Assembly: GCA_037039685.1 (NCBI GenBank)
Contig: JAWNGF010000001.1
Coordinates: 2,294,001 to 2,358,000, forward strand
Source: Ceratobasidium sp. AG-K
Lineage: Eukaryota; Basidiomycota; Agaricomycetes; Cantharellales; Ceratobasidiaceae
Direction: 5' to 3'
Length of the DNA: 64,000 nt
Made by a program: the position numbers and the translations under genes. This document shows, one piece after another, positions 36,659-48,666 of the stretch. The notes below the pieces were generated by a model, which worked only from the letters and a program-made list of their open reading frames with translations, did not search any database and was not told where the DNA came from. The first letter of the stretch is position 1. The number at the start of each line of letters is the position of its first letter.

Positions 36659-37896
36659 TCATTTTCTCATTCGCTTTTTGAAACGCTCCATAACCTTATG
36701 GCCAAGGTCAGCCCAGGGAAGAGTCGAAGCTAATAATCACACACCTGCTCATCCGTGGCGACGTCTCTTCGATTGTCCCGCTCTTTAATGTATCCTCGAG
36801 TGTCCATTTCGGGTGGCAGACCCATTGCTTCTAGCTTCGCGTCTCGCATGGCATCCGCGTCAGATTGTACCTTGAGATGAGGGTTGAAGACTTGACACGA
36901 AGTTAGCTTACCCTCCAGAAACCCAAAGTAAACGCGACCTACAACGTGTAGCCGTAAGATGGCGCTCGTCATTTCCATCTCGTGGCCTACGAGTCTCCTT
37001 GCGGTGTTCGGACACGGTTCTCTTAGCTTTCTCAGTATCTTCAATATTCTTTAGCCTCGTGCTTAAGTCGCCGGCGGATGAGTACCACCATAATGCAGAA
37101 AGAGCCAAGTGCGACTTACTCCATGCCTAAATCCACTTCCGGAATCGCGGTGAGCATCGCGCTACTGTTCGTAACACTGCCCTCTTCCAGCTCCTTCTTC
37201 TCGATCTTGTACTTCTCAGATATCCGGAAGAGCTCAGCGTATGGATCTGACGAAGAGCCTGTTGTTGCGTTCGATGAACCTGGCTTGCCTCGCCGCTTTT
37301 CTAGCTCTTGCTCGATGTACGACATCCTAGAAACATCTAAGTATAGGGACATGATAGCGTATACAAGACGTACATGTGCTTGTCGACGTCAAGTTTGTTT
37401 GTTTGTTGCGTAAAATTATTCGACTTGATGATTTTCTTGGCCACCGCGTCAATGCCATCGGGATCATCGTCGCTAGTACCACAATGAGTGTCACTTTGAC
37501 CAGAAATGTCAGAACATACTCACTCGTCTTCCTCAGCCTCCTTGCGTTGGCTGGCTTTCTGGAGACCGTATTTTTCCTCTTCGTTCTCTTCATCGTCAGC
37601 TTTCTTCTTCCTTCTCTTGCTTGCGCCCTCGTTAAGTTTGGTCAAATCGATACCTTGACGTTGTCGCCGGAGCTTCCGAAGCTCCAATAGCTCCTCAAGA
37701 CTAATATAAGAGGTAAATACAGCACAGAACGAGGCACGTCTATTACTTACGTCATTTTGTCCTCATCTGCCCCCTCCGAGCCCTCTCGCGTCTCGTCGAC
37801 TTTTACTTCTTCTGCCGCCTCTTCCGGCTCACGCTGGCGAGGTGGGGGTCTGTTCGCACGTTTTTTGAAGAGTGGTTTAGGCTCAGCCTCAGACAT
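36659..37896 (-). CDS. HCA59/C9orf78 family protein (fission yeast Tls1-like, spliceosome-associated)
   Basis: Members (human C9orf78, S. pombe Tls1) associate with the spliceosomal Brr2 helicase and affect splicing of shelterin and other transcripts. From the ATG at 37894-37896 the protein begins MSEAEPKPLFKKRANRPPPR, followed by an acidic stretch and LLELRKLRRQRQGIDLTKLN-like sequence (37620-37700). Diagnostic blocks are MSYIEQELEKRRGKPG (37280-37330), AMLTAIPEVDLGME (37115-37160), LKNIEDTEKAKRTV (37010-37060) and FVYFGFLEGKLTS-region frames near 36900. The final exon GHKVMERFKKRMRK ends at 36659-36661. The 'IPEVDLG ... NIEDTEKAK' pair and the basic 'KFKK' ending match the Hep_59 family. 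It is divergent from DID2. Confidence 0.82.
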
Positions 37897-38119
37897 GAGT
37901 TTTAGTGTCGAATATGTTGGGTTGAATGAGAAGTTTAGTGGGATTTTTAGAGCAATGCGCCAGCAGAGTAGTGTGCGGTGCAAGTCGTGGTCCTGTCTCA
38001 GACCCGCACAAGAAGCGCCAACGCTGCTTGTCCAATTTCCAATATCTGCCCCCTCACCCCCGCCATCACACCGCAGCTCTTATTCAAACATCCACTCGTG
38101 TATCTATATCCTTTCCGCT

Positions 38120-39004
38120 ATGAGCAACCTGGAAAGTAAGCAGATTATCATTATATGTGCTCAGACATAATTAACCATGCGACCTAGAAAGCTTGTTTCA
38201 ACTCAAGGTAATATATATCGTTATCCCCGGGGGCTTTATTGACCCACCTATGGAGCTACTAGTTCACGGCCAAGAGTCTCAACAGACAATCCAAGAAGGC
38301 TCAGAAAGATGAGAATACGGAGAAAGCCAAGTTGAAGAAGGTATGGTGTCGCAAGTTCTGCTACTAACTCGGGTGGCTCAAGGCTTGATTTTCCCAGGCT
38401 CTCCAGCAAGGGAATACTGATGGTGCGAGGATCTATGCTTCAAATGCGATCCGAAAGAAGAACGAGGCGTTAAACTTGCTTAGGCTCGCGAGCCGCATCG
38501 ATGCCGTTGCCTCGCGCGTAGAAACTGCGGTGACGATGAAGCAAGTAACTGGGAATATGACTTCAGTTGTAAAGAGTATGGACAAGGCTGTGGAGAGTAT
38601 GAACCTTGAAAGGGTAAGCGTTTGGGTAGCTGTGTAGATCATTAACTAAAAAACCTGAGTAGATTTCACTCGTCATGGATAAGTTCGAATCCCAATTCGC
38701 TGACTTGGATGTACAAACGTCATACATGGAGGATACGATGCAATCAACGACTGCTGGTTCGTTAGGCTGCCTTTTCACATAGTTTGGGTTATTAACGGTG
38801 GTACTAGTTTCCACGCCTCAAGACCAGATAGACAATCTTATGTCCCAAATGGCAGACGAGGCAAATATTGAACTAGAGCAAAATATGCAGCCGGATCTAG
38901 CGACTAAAGTTCCAGATCTGAGCGTCAAGGAAGGAAAGAGCGCCATTCGCGAGGAGGACGACCAGTTAGCCGAGCGTTTGAGGGCATTGAGACCGGCAAC
39001 CTAA
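38120..39004 (+). CDS. DID2: ESCRT-III-associated protein DID2/CHMP1
   Basis: Did2/CHMP1 recruits and stimulates the Vps4 ATPase for ESCRT-III disassembly at endosomes and abscission sites. The ATG at 38120-38122 begins a short exon (MSNLE); splicing yields [20 protein letters not shown], then [79 protein letters not shown] and [20 protein letters not shown]. The C-terminal MIM1 helix ([15 protein letters not shown]), which binds the Vps4 MIT domain, is intact and ends at 39004. The length of about 200 residues is normal. Five short introns are present. Confidence 0.95.
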
Positions 39005-39643
39005 TCGGGAAAGGTTGGGTCGGCCTAGAGGTTGTACGTCAGTTTTGTATACGTGAATGATATCTATGGAATAGCGTTGATTTAAGCTTTACATCTTGGC
39101 TCGCGGCTTGAACTCTGTGGACAACCGTGCGCGTTTCGAAATATCGAGGTATTCTAAAGCGTTTTAAAGTGCTATGCCATGTGAGTACAACCGTGTGCCC
39201 ACCGATCGCGCCCACGGCACTGCTCGGTGAATGAAAATGACGCCTAGACGTCTCGATTCTGGTGTAACGATTCCATGGATCCTTAAAGATGTCATCACCT
39301 CGCTCACTTGTCGACCTTTATCCCATCACCATGCGTTCATGTGCGACTGCTCGTCAACACGAAATATACCCATGCGCTCAATCGGCATTCTTCTAGCCTC
39401 TTTCCATGCGAATCCCTTTTCCCGTGGCGGGAAGCAGCATGAACGGATGGTTAAGCATTGTGCCGAGTTTATTTTAGTACTGAATTGCTTCCGCTCGGCG
39501 ATGGGAGTACCGAGAAGCATTCATATCCAGCTGAATTCATTGTGTCCCATGTGCGACTATCGACACTCGAGACAGCTTCCTTACCCCCAAATTATTATAA
39601 AGGCTGTCCAGACGATCACTGGTTTAACCTCTCGAGGTCTACC
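39005..39643. other. Intergenic region, 639 bp, upstream of the sedolisin gene
   Basis: It lies between two plus-strand genes and should hold the DID2 3' UTR and the promoter of the secreted protease. Frames here (for example 39231-39737) overlap the downstream gene in a different frame and have no domain. No binding motif stands out. Confidence 0.45.
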
Positions 39644-41990
39644 ATGTGGTCTCTTCGGCTCTGTAGCCTTGTCGTTGTTGTGGCGCAAACTGCCTCCGCA
39701 ACAGAGTTTGGCACTCATATTGTTAAAGAACGCTTAGCTGAGGTCCCTCGTGGATGGCGATTCCATAATGAACCGCCATCTAGCTATCCTCTAAAGCTGC
39801 AAATTGCTCTTCCTCAGCCAAAGTGGGTCTATGCATACCTAGTGCTACTTGAAACTCATGAGTCTGTTACCCAGTTTCGAAGTACTGGAACGAGAGCTCT
39901 ATGAAGTTAGTGATCCTAACCACCCTCGCTATGGGCAACATTTGTCAGAGGATGAGGTTAACAGACTCGTAGCCCCTCATCAAGAGTAAGCACCTACCAT
40001 TCAGTCTCACGCGCCTAATAGTCTTCCGCCAGCTCGCTTTCTTCAATTGACGAATGGCTTGCGTCTCACGGGTTCGACGTGTCTTCGCTTGAACGATCCC
40101 CTGCCCGCGACTGGGTTACTATCGTTCTCCCTGTATCCAAGGCGGAAGAAATGCTGGGCACTAAATATGCTGTATGGGAGCACTCTGACTCGTTAGAGAA
40201 AGTAGTTCGCACCACGGAATACTCGCTACCGGAATCCATTCATAAGCATGGTGGGTGCTCCTAAATTCTCTCTTCAGGCCTATTCTCACAATTACTAAAA
40301 GTGCATTTAATCACCCCAACAACTATGTTTGGGAGCCCCCGCCCACAAAAAACGACATACCACTACGAAGACCAAGTGAGGGGTAAAGCAGTTGCGATTG
40401 CCCCTGCTTCCTGCAATAGTACCATTACAATATCGTGCCTGCAAGCATTGTATAACACTGGTACGGCCGATGCCAATGCCTTTGCATGTGTGTTTTTGTT
40501 GATACATTTAGCAGGCAACTATACTGCCACTGTCGAAAGCAACCGCTTGGGAATCGCGGGCTATCTCGAGGAGTTTGCCAACTTTGATGATCTTCAAATC
40601 TTTTACCAAAAGTACTACCCTGCCGCCGCTGGATCAAACTTTACCGTCGAATCTGTCAATGGTGGTGTCAATCCACAAGACCCCGATCAAGCTGGTGAGT
40701 CCAAATTACTGTGTCAAGCTTTGTTTCATTTAACCAACCGCATACAGGTGGAGAGGCTCAACTCGACGTCCAATACGCTGGAGGGATTAGTTATCCTATC
40801 CAGAACGTTTACTATACCACTGCCGGTCGACCTCCCTTTAACCCGTCGATTGGTACTCCGGATAACAGCTCCGAGCCTTACTTGGAATTCCTGCAGTATC
40901 TACTTACACAAAAGAACCCGCCTCAAACAATTTCTACATCGTATGGCGACGAGGAGCAAACTGTTCCTATTGAGTACGCCAAACGGGTGTGTGGCCTTTT
41001 TGCACAGCTTGGAGCCAGGGGCGTAACATTCCTATTCTCGAGCGGAGACGGCGGAGTCGGTGATGGCGATGGTGTAGATTGATTAAGTGGGGGTATATGC
41101 GCACACATTCACCCTCAATATGCTTGCTAGAGTACGAATTCTACTGACTGTGTATCAAACGACGGAGGAAACAAGCGGACATTCCTTCCGGTATTCCCTG
41201 CCTCGTGCCCATAGTAGGTTGTTCTATTTTTTTCGTGTAGTATCTCGGTTCTGATTATGCGACGCTAGTGTCACCGCCGTAGGTGGCACTCACTATATTC
41301 CCGAGGTGGCTGTCGGCTTTAGTGGAGGAGGATTCTCAAACTATGTAATCCTGGCCAAGGTGCTACCTATCAGTTCACCCACAGGCTAACAGTAATTTGC
41401 AGTTCGCACGCCCCATTTATCAGGCTATTGACGTTCCGCTGTATCTTAAAAAGGTACTATCTCTATTGTATGGGCCCCGGAAAGTGCTTTTCTAACTAAA
41501 ATCGCGTAGCTCGGAGGTGCTTATTCTGGCTGTACAACCCTACTGGTCGCGCGTATCCAGATATTGCTGCACAAGGCTCGCATTTCCGGGTCATTGTTGG
41601 AGGGACTGACTATTCCATTGGTGGGACATCTGCTTCTGCGCCGACAGTTGCTGGTGTTGTGGCGTTATTAAATGACGCTCGTTTGGCGAAGGGGCTACCT
41701 CCACTCGGCTTCTTGGTGAGTGAACCAATTAGCTCGTCGTTTCAGCCATTAACCATATACCCGTTGTAAGAACCCTTGGTTATATACTCTTGGTCGGTTT
41801 GGTTTGAACGATATCACAAAAGGAAATAATCCAGGATGGTACGTTATAGTTTCCTTTGGGTGGCGACTTCTCTAATCCCGCCCCTTTCAGCGGTACTCCT
41901 GGGTTTAATGCAACGGTTGGCTGGGACCCTATTACTGGACTGGGAACGCCTGATTTTGGGAAGCTGAGAAAGATCGCAGCGCCGTTTTAG
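39644..41990 (+). CDS. Secreted sedolisin-family (S53) serine carboxyl peptidase, tripeptidyl-peptidase-like
   Basis: Acid-active extracellular peptidase of the sedolisin/TPP1 family. The ATG at 39644-39646 starts a signal peptide ([19 protein letters not shown]), followed by the pro-domain ([71 protein letters not shown]). The mature domain carries the catalytic Glu/Asp pair in [13 protein letters not shown], the oxyanion Asp in [11 protein letters not shown], a [15 protein letters not shown] strand and the catalytic Ser in [20 protein letters not shown]. The Ca-binding end is [20 protein letters not shown], with a TAG at 41988-41990. A one-base loss is needed near 41528-41530 (GG-C before TGTACAACCC) to join LGGAYSG to [16 protein letters not shown]. 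Another join near 41060-41130 is ambiguous. Likely role: nutrient protein degradation or host interaction. Confidence 0.92.
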
Positions 41991-42227
41991 GTGTTGAACT
42001 GTTCAGCTTGAGCAGTATATCTCTCGAGTTGACAGCGGATGTCATATTTACACACTATGCACCGAAATTACAAAGAAAAGACACCAAGTACACAACAAAC
42101 GACGAAAACCTATGCAAAAAGCACACGAAATAACAAAAAACTAAGTTATATACAATCCAAACATGTTTTTGAGGAGAAGCCGCCACTACTTCAAATTGAA
42201 AGCGAGATACGAATGCCCCAAGCCATA

Positions 42228-45200
42228 CTATCGGCGTAGACGACGCCGTTTGGCGGCAGGACTTCTAGAGCCAGTAAGCACTTCAGGTAGCTTGGCAGGC
42301 ATCTTGCGAGCCTCATTGGATCGACGGGGTCGCTTCACTGGCGAAGCTTTAGGCTTCCTGGGGCGGCGGTTTGGTACCTCGACCTTGACCTCGACATCCT
42401 CAATGTCCTCATATCCTTCATCGTCAGAGCCCTCCGCATCCACGTCAGAGCCCACTTCCTTTGTCTGGAGTTGTTCTTTGGGCTCGGGTTCGGGCTCAGC
42501 TTCGGCCTTACGTTTTCCGGTCACAGGGGATATAGGTGCAAACTTCACGTTCTAGTCATATTTAAGGTTCCGAATCATCGCATCTGAGCAAATCGACTCA
42601 CGTTTCCGCTTGGTATACTCCCTGTCCTCCTTAGCAGACTTTGCCTTGGCTTTGCCGCCTTCGACATCACAACCTCAACCTTGAGCGACCGGGCGGCGTG
42701 CACAACTGGAGTATGTTTTTTCCCCGGTTTTTTGGGTGTACGCTTACGGGAGCCAAAAGGTCTCTTCGGGTCACGCTTCTGCTGGCGTGGGCGAGACGTC
42801 GACCGAGCTGGGCTCTCGCCGTTCCTTTCGTCCTCGCTCGGTAAAGGAGTTTCTGTAGTGGACGCCGAGGCCGACCTTGGCCTACGACCTGAGCTTGGTT
42901 CAGCTTTGGATGGGCTAGACAGGGGAACGCTGGTTTGTGGCTTGGACTTGGACCGACCACGAGCAGTTTCACGTTTGATGGTCTCACTTTTGATGCTGGG
43001 AATGGGTATAACCACTTCCATGATCATTCGCCGTTTTTGGTTTGACTTGCGGGACGTGGTGGGCGCTGGGAGGTCATCCGTGGCTAGGCCAGCGTCTGGC
43101 GCTTCACCAGCCGAGTTGTCGACGGGGTTGGTTGTGGGGCTAGCGACTGCCGAGTCAGGGGGATGAGAAGCTTTGGCTATGCAAGCGGTTAGTACTAACG
43201 CAGGCTTAATTGGTCGAGGACTTACAGCTCGGATTGACCACCTCGGACGAACCAGGCGCGTCTTCGTCCTCGTCTACAGAAGCAAGGCCGTCCCAGTCAG
43301 GCTATAACAAATATCAAGCGTATGGTGAATAAACGTGGGTCAAATACGCAATAGGAGCGCCGTACCGTAAATCGATTGAAGACCTCCTCAGTTAATGGTT
43401 CCTGTTCGAGGGTCTCGTGTTGAGGGTCGTTCAACGAGACTCTCCGTGGGTTCAAATACGGAAGCTTCCTCATTTTGTGTAATTGCCGGATCAAGAGACA
43501 CAACAATCTCAACGACCGGTTCGACTTCAGTCGACTCTAATCCCGTTTCTGGCCGAGCGCGCAATGGTTCACCACTATCCTTGGGAGCTGCCTCGTCCGG
43601 TGTAGGTAGGACTTCTTCGCTCGGTGTCGCGCCCATGTCGGTGAGATATCGCATGTCGGGACGTCAGGACCTTTGTCGACTGGTATTTCGGCAGTAGCAT
43701 CCTGTTCCTGTTGAATCTGCGCAGCTCGGTGAATCGTCCAGTCTCCGTTGTCTCTTCATCTTCCGGAGCTGAGGCGAACTGGTCAGTGGAAGCGGTTTCG
43801 GTTGGGATAGTAGTAGTGGTGATGGCAGTAGTAGTGATGTCCGTGTCTGTAACCGTGATTTCAGGAACTCGTGTAGCTTCAGGGCCATCCGACTCGAACG
43901 CAGGCTCCACATCCTCAGCGGCAGTCACCTGGACGGTCGTGGTAACTTGCTCGATTGTCGTTGTCGCCTCGGCCTCAATGGCGTCGATAAGGACATAATC
44001 AGTGTCGTCCAAGACCGGCTCGTTCGTTTCCACGACAATGGTTCGCTCAATGTCAACCGCAGAAGTTGGTTCCTCCCCCACAGTTGAGGCGAGCTCGTCC
44101 ATTTCAGCATCGTCGCCTTCCATATCCTGAGTGTGCTCGGGCTGCATAGTCGCATCTTCGTCCACCTCAGTTGTTGGCTCCTGGGTCGCCCCGGCTACCT
44201 GGATGGGGTCGAGGTGCGCTATCATTTCAACTGGCGTTTGCTCTTCCGGATGGTCCGAGGTTGCACCCCCTTGAGACGACTCTTGGGCGGAGTTAGACAT
44301 GCCAGTGATTGAGCCTCCTTCAGCCATAACCTCCTCTTGGGCAGTTACCGACTGAATGGTTTCGTCGACCGAGGCCATCGGTGCGTCGTCCAAGATGCCA
44401 ATAATGGCATTCTTGCTCTGTTCCGTAACTGGAATAGTCTCATTGTCCGTGCGTCGGAGCGGCTCCACTCCCAAGTCAGACATTTCCTCCCCTTCGTGGA
44501 CCTCGGGAGCGGCCGACTGAGCCATAAGGACGTCGGATTCTAGCGCGGGGGAGGTTCGACTTGGATAGTTCAGTTCATCTTCGGTGTTGTTTTGGGCAAA
44601 ATCATCCTGGAATAGATTGGCTTCGGCCTCGGCCTCAAGTTGAGGTGCGAGATCTTGTGCAAGCGCCGCAATATCGTGCTCGTCCAACAAGGGGGCTTCA
44701 AGAACGGCCGTCTCGACCTTCAGACACATAATTAGGGTGAGGGCGCGAGGGAAGGATAAAAATGCTAACCGGATACGCGCTTTCACTCCCTTCCTGGTCA
44801 ATTGTGTCGTCTACAGGAGCAGATACTATGGATGCAGAGCTGAGAATTGTTGTGTGGGTGGTATTTGAAATGAAGGTGTCTGAAGCCCCGTCCGCTTGAG
44901 TAGTGTTAGACTCTAGAGCCAACGGAGCAGAGCTGGTATCAATAGCATCTGTACCTATCGCTTGTTCATAGGCTGGGTCGAGAACTTCAAGGTATTCAAA
45001 GACTTGTTCGTGTGGAACCTGATCGTCGGACAATACTCCAATCGAAGTGTGATCATCCGTCGCGACTGAAGGTATGGTGGTGGGGTCCGCGTCCAATTGG
45101 TCACTTTCTTGACCATCTTCATTAGACTCCTCGTCGGCCTGAATGTCAAGACCTAGTTGGACCTCGTCGATGCTCTCCACAGCCGACTATGAACACAAGA

Positions 45201-45354
45201 ACGCGTTATTAGAAAAGGAATTTCAATATAAAATTAAACTGACGGGCAAGGACTGCTGCGAGTTCATGGGGTCTGTCAAAGTATGTACAGATAAAAGTTC
45301 GCCACCGCTCAGGAGCTGGGCCGGGGGCGGAGAGAAAGACGTCGCGGCTGACAT
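42228..45354 (-). CDS. Long acidic, Glu/Thr-rich protein with a basic C-terminus, unknown function
   Basis: Not recognised. The ATG at 45352-45354 gives a first exon MSAATSFSPPPAQLLSGGEL ending at a donor near 45230. The second exon reads SAVESIDEVQLGLDIQADEE. Two-thirds of the protein is highly acidic low-complexity sequence rich in Glu, Asp, Thr and Val (for example EEQTPVEMIAHLDPIQVAGA and ITVTDTDITTTAITTTTIP). The C-terminal part (42230-43060) switches to strongly basic, Ser/Pro/Lys/Arg-rich sequence (KRPFGSRKRTPKKPGKKH, VEVPNRRPRKPKASPVKRPR, ending AAKRRRLRR). The charge split and NLS-like clusters suggest a nuclear histone- or chromatin-binding protein; this is inference. Exon joins around 43200-43660 are provisional. 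It is divergent from the deubiquitinase gene, with 147 bp between starts. Confidence 0.6.
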
Positions 45355-45501
45355 GGTTTCAGAGACAAGGTGCAACATTCAGTGCCAGTCTTGTTTACGT
45401 CACGTGATGATTCATATAAACATCACGTGTATGATTGCGAGAATCCCGCCAAAACTGCAGAGCCCCACTCTTGTTCCAGCACCTGGCTTTATGCACACGA
45501 A
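45355..45501. promoter_or_regulatory. Bidirectional promoter with paired CACGTG elements
   Basis: 147 bp between the start codons of the acidic-protein gene and the deubiquitinase gene. CACGTG occurs at 45401-45406 (inside a full TCACGTGA, 45400-45407) and again at 45424-45429, 23 bp apart. E-box palindromes of this kind bind bHLH factors such as Cbf1/SREBP-type regulators in fungi; use here is inferred. Confidence 0.5.
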
Positions 45502-47714
45502 ATGCTCGCCGTCGCCTCTCCCCCACCAATGCTCCAGCTCGACCATGACCGCCACGTCGAGCGACCAACTTCACCAGTGTTTCATTCACCCGTACTTCCT
45601 GTCTTTGGACCAGTTCAGCCCGTCAATGGGGCCTTGAATACACTTGATGATCTACTTAAGCATCCCCTCGAATTTAAGCAAGGATGCTTAACCCCGACCA
45701 GCGGTGTCCTCACGGCCGGTATTGCAGAGCACAAGTATAAACCTATAAATGAAGGGCCCGCGTCCGAGGTGTGTTACCCTTTACTCTGAAAACACTGCAG
45801 CTGATTGTCACCCAAGGACGAGGATGACAATGAAACGGTCAAGGAGTCTCCCTCGACTCCAACTGCCTCCAAGCCACCCCAGTCGACCGAAAGGATATTC
45901 TCAGGCTCACTAAGCATGGCTATGCCAACCCAGGCCAGCCGCCATCCAGGTTTCAACAACCAGGGAAACACTTGTTTCCTCAACAGCGTCCTCCAGTGTC
46001 TCCTCCATACCCCACCCCTTCTCAACTTCATTCTTGATCACAAACATACGAAGACTGCTTTTGCATGATTTGCGTTTTGCGAGACCTAGCTCGCACATCA
46101 TTCGTGGACCGGAAACGGGGCACGCATTTGGTCCTCACGAATCTAAACAGTGAGTAGTCGCCTCCTCGTTCATTATCGACCCTTCCGCTTTATCTTTATA
46201 TCCCGCCGATCCCTAGAATGGTCCCTAACTGATGCACCATCTCACGTGCAGAAATTGCTAGAGGCATGCGTCCTGGCCGTCAAGAGGACGCGCACGAGTT
46301 CCTCCGATATTCCGTAGATACACTCCAACGCTCCGCACTTGCCATCTACAGCGCTGCTTCCTCCAACCACCCCAACCCAAACAAAATTCCACACGCATTG
46401 GCCGAAACATCCTGGGTGCATGCCATCTTTGGTGGTCGGCTCCGTTCCCGGGTCTCCTGCCAAACCTGCCACCATTGCTCAGACACATTTGACTCGCTGC
46501 TCGACCTTTCTGTCGACATTGGCCGTATGCAGTCTCAGACCCAAACCCTCACCCGTGCTCTAACTCAATTCGTCAAACCCGAGGTGTTAAGTGGCGCGGA
46601 TGCGTACCGATGCGAAAAATGCAAGAAACCCGTGACCGCAGAAAAGTCTCTGACAGTACACGAGGCGCCTACTTGTTTGACCATCCATCTCAAGAGATTT
46701 ACGCCAACACTCAGGAAGAATGTGAACCCCGTCGCCTATCCGGAGGTGCTGGACTTGCAGCCGTACATGAGCAAGGGGCAGGTATGTGATATTTCTCCCG
46801 TTCATTTCATAGTTAGTCATGCTTTTCATTAGAAGGGCAAAAAATATGCCTTGTATGGCGTCATCCACCACTTTGGCTCCGGTCCCAACTCAGGGCACTA
46901 TACCGCCCATGTCAAGGGCGCCGACGGTCGTTGGACGATGATGGACGACGAATCCGTCACGTCGTGTACGAGTCCACCTCTTAATCACAAAAGTGCTTAT
47001 ATACTATTCTACATCCAAAACGACAAGGCACAACCCACCCAGGCCAATGACGATCATGACGACGTCTTCAACCGAGTCGGCAGTCAGAAGCGGACGCGAG
47101 ACGACATGGAATCCAACCAATCCCGGCCAGGATGGAAGGCCGTTGGTACCCCGATACGCACCTCACCTTGGGATCCATTCCCTGCTTCGAAAAAGACTCG
47201 CGTTGAAGACACGAATCGGCCAAAACAAGGTGTAGCAGGGTCATCTAAGCCTCAACCTGTTGGCGTGGCGTCTACTCTGGGACGGTCCCTTGTCAACTAC
47301 GCTAATTCCGACGACATTGAGGACGCGGGCGAGATTGTTGACCCCGGTACAGTCGAGAAACCCGCTTCGACGATGCCTCCCGCAAACCCCGACAACAATA
47401 CTACTCCCATCAAGTCGACTCTCGCCGCCACCTCGCCACCCAAGACCACACAACTATCCACCCCTAACCCCTTCTCCGCCTCCACAGCATCAAAGGCATT
47501 TTCTCCTACCAGACCTTCAAACTTTTACGGCCAAAAGAAAGACAAACGACCAGGGAATCCGTTCATGGGTTTGTCTGGAACTGGCAACCTGCACGCCAAA
47601 CGGGACTCGAGTGAAAAAGAGATAAGGTCGCAGCTTCAAACAGACATGGGCTTTCATCACTTTGGAAGTGCCAAGGTGAAAAATCGGATGAAGGGGAAAC
47701 GGCCAAGCCTTTAA
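45502..47714 (+). CDS. Ubiquitin carboxyl-terminal hydrolase, USP36/42-like (contains an apparent one-base deletion)
   Basis: Cysteine-protease deubiquitinase of the USP family; USP36-like enzymes act in the nucleus and nucleolus. The chosen ATG is 45502-45504 (MLAVASPPPMLQLDHDRHVE). The catalytic domain begins HPGFNNQGNTCFLNSVLQCL, whose Cys box holds the nucleophile. It continues GMRPGRQEDAHEFLRYSVDT, WVHAIFGGRLRSRVSCQTC with YRCEKCKKPV (the zinc ribbon), LTIHLKRFTPTLRKN, and the His box YGVIHHFGSGPNSGHYTAHV followed by WTMMDDESVT. The C-terminal 230 residues are disordered. At 46059-46062 a run of four T should be five to join HTKTAF to CMICVLRDLARTSF; as given, a stop appears there. The intron at about 46150-46252 is normal GT-AG. 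Ends at 47714. Confidence 0.9.
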
Positions 47715-48012
47715 ACAGCTCAGCGCTTAGTTGGGGGCAGTCAGACAATCGTTGGGACACCTATCATTTGGCCCCAGGTACAATCCCAACGACTCGGCCA
47801 AGAGTAGGCTAGTGGCAGCGATAGTGCATTGCTGTTTCGTTGCTTTATGGACTATTTTGTTATTTTGCTACGTTTTGTACAAAGAGCTCTACGCGCAAGT
47901 TCGATGTAATTAATATCGTATGTGCAAGTGTGAATAAACAAAGAACGCATAGTGATTGATGCACGCAAAAGGCTCGTGACCCCTAATACCCCACATACGA
48001 CACGACCAGCTA

Positions 48013-48666
48013 CTAACATAAACACTTCAGCTCTGCAAGTCGAATACCCCAAAATATCCGTACATAGATACGACGTATTTCGGGACAAGAAGCCACAGTC
48101 TTGTAGCCCTCTTCCTTGAAGTTTCGCTGGGAAGAGGGACAGCATAGCTTTCCCCTAGGGTACCAGGAGCCTTGGCGACCCACGATCTGGGTACGCTCAA
48201 GTGGCAATGTTGGCAAATAGCGATTCGTTTGAGAGGCGCATATCGTCGTAATATGGCGAGGAGAAGACGGCGAGGAGAAGATGGCGAGTCGTTGTAGGTT
48301 AGGTGTCAATGCCACGGTAGCAAGAGTGTTGGCGGTAATGGCGTATATTGTGAGAATCCTAGAGGATATTTTGTCCTTCGTGGCTGACCCATAGGCTATA
48401 TATTATGGGACCTAGCTGAGACGAGGAGCCGAGTGTGTAGAAAAGCGCTTGAGGCTTTTTGTCGTGCGTAATACGACAGTGCTATACAAGCGAGTGACTG
48501 CGATAGAGTATATCGTTCTGTCGATGAGCAGGATTTTTAGTTTCCAGTGTTCCGAATCCCAAGTTTCAGATCCCATTGCTGAGGAAGGCAAAGCGTGCTC
48601 GATAATCGCGACGATAGCGGCGTCCGATAGTTGGGAGCGTTCTAGCATGTTCAATTCGGACGCCAT
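48013..48666 (-). pseudogene. F-box-like gene, broken or with unresolved frame shifts
   Basis: From an ATG at 48664-48666 the minus strand reads MASELNMLERSQLSDAAIVA, IIEHALPSSAMGSETWDSEH and KLKILLIDRTIYSIAVTRLY followed by STVVLRTTKSLKRFS, then stops at 48412. This resembles the N-terminal part of basidiomycete F-box-like proteins ('vnr-y-ialp-lYstv-l-ttk'). Further downstream the frame shifts: SLWVSHEGQNIL (near 48370) and then TIYAITANTLATVALTPNLQ with RLAIFSS (48240-48350) look like the continuing leucine-rich part. At least two frame changes are needed without obvious introns. Either the gene is decayed or it has the same one-base errors as its neighbours. Family assignment rests on memory of related proteins. 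Confidence 0.35.

Noticed and set aside
42163..43166. Plus-strand frames of 130-160 codons opposite the acidic protein
   Set aside because: They mirror the low-complexity minus-strand CDS and lack domains; the minus strand has the consistent exon chain and start.
46090..46260. CACGTG in the USP intron (near 46240) as a regulatory E-box
   Set aside because: It lies inside a transcribed intron well downstream of the start; a single hexamer is expected often by chance.
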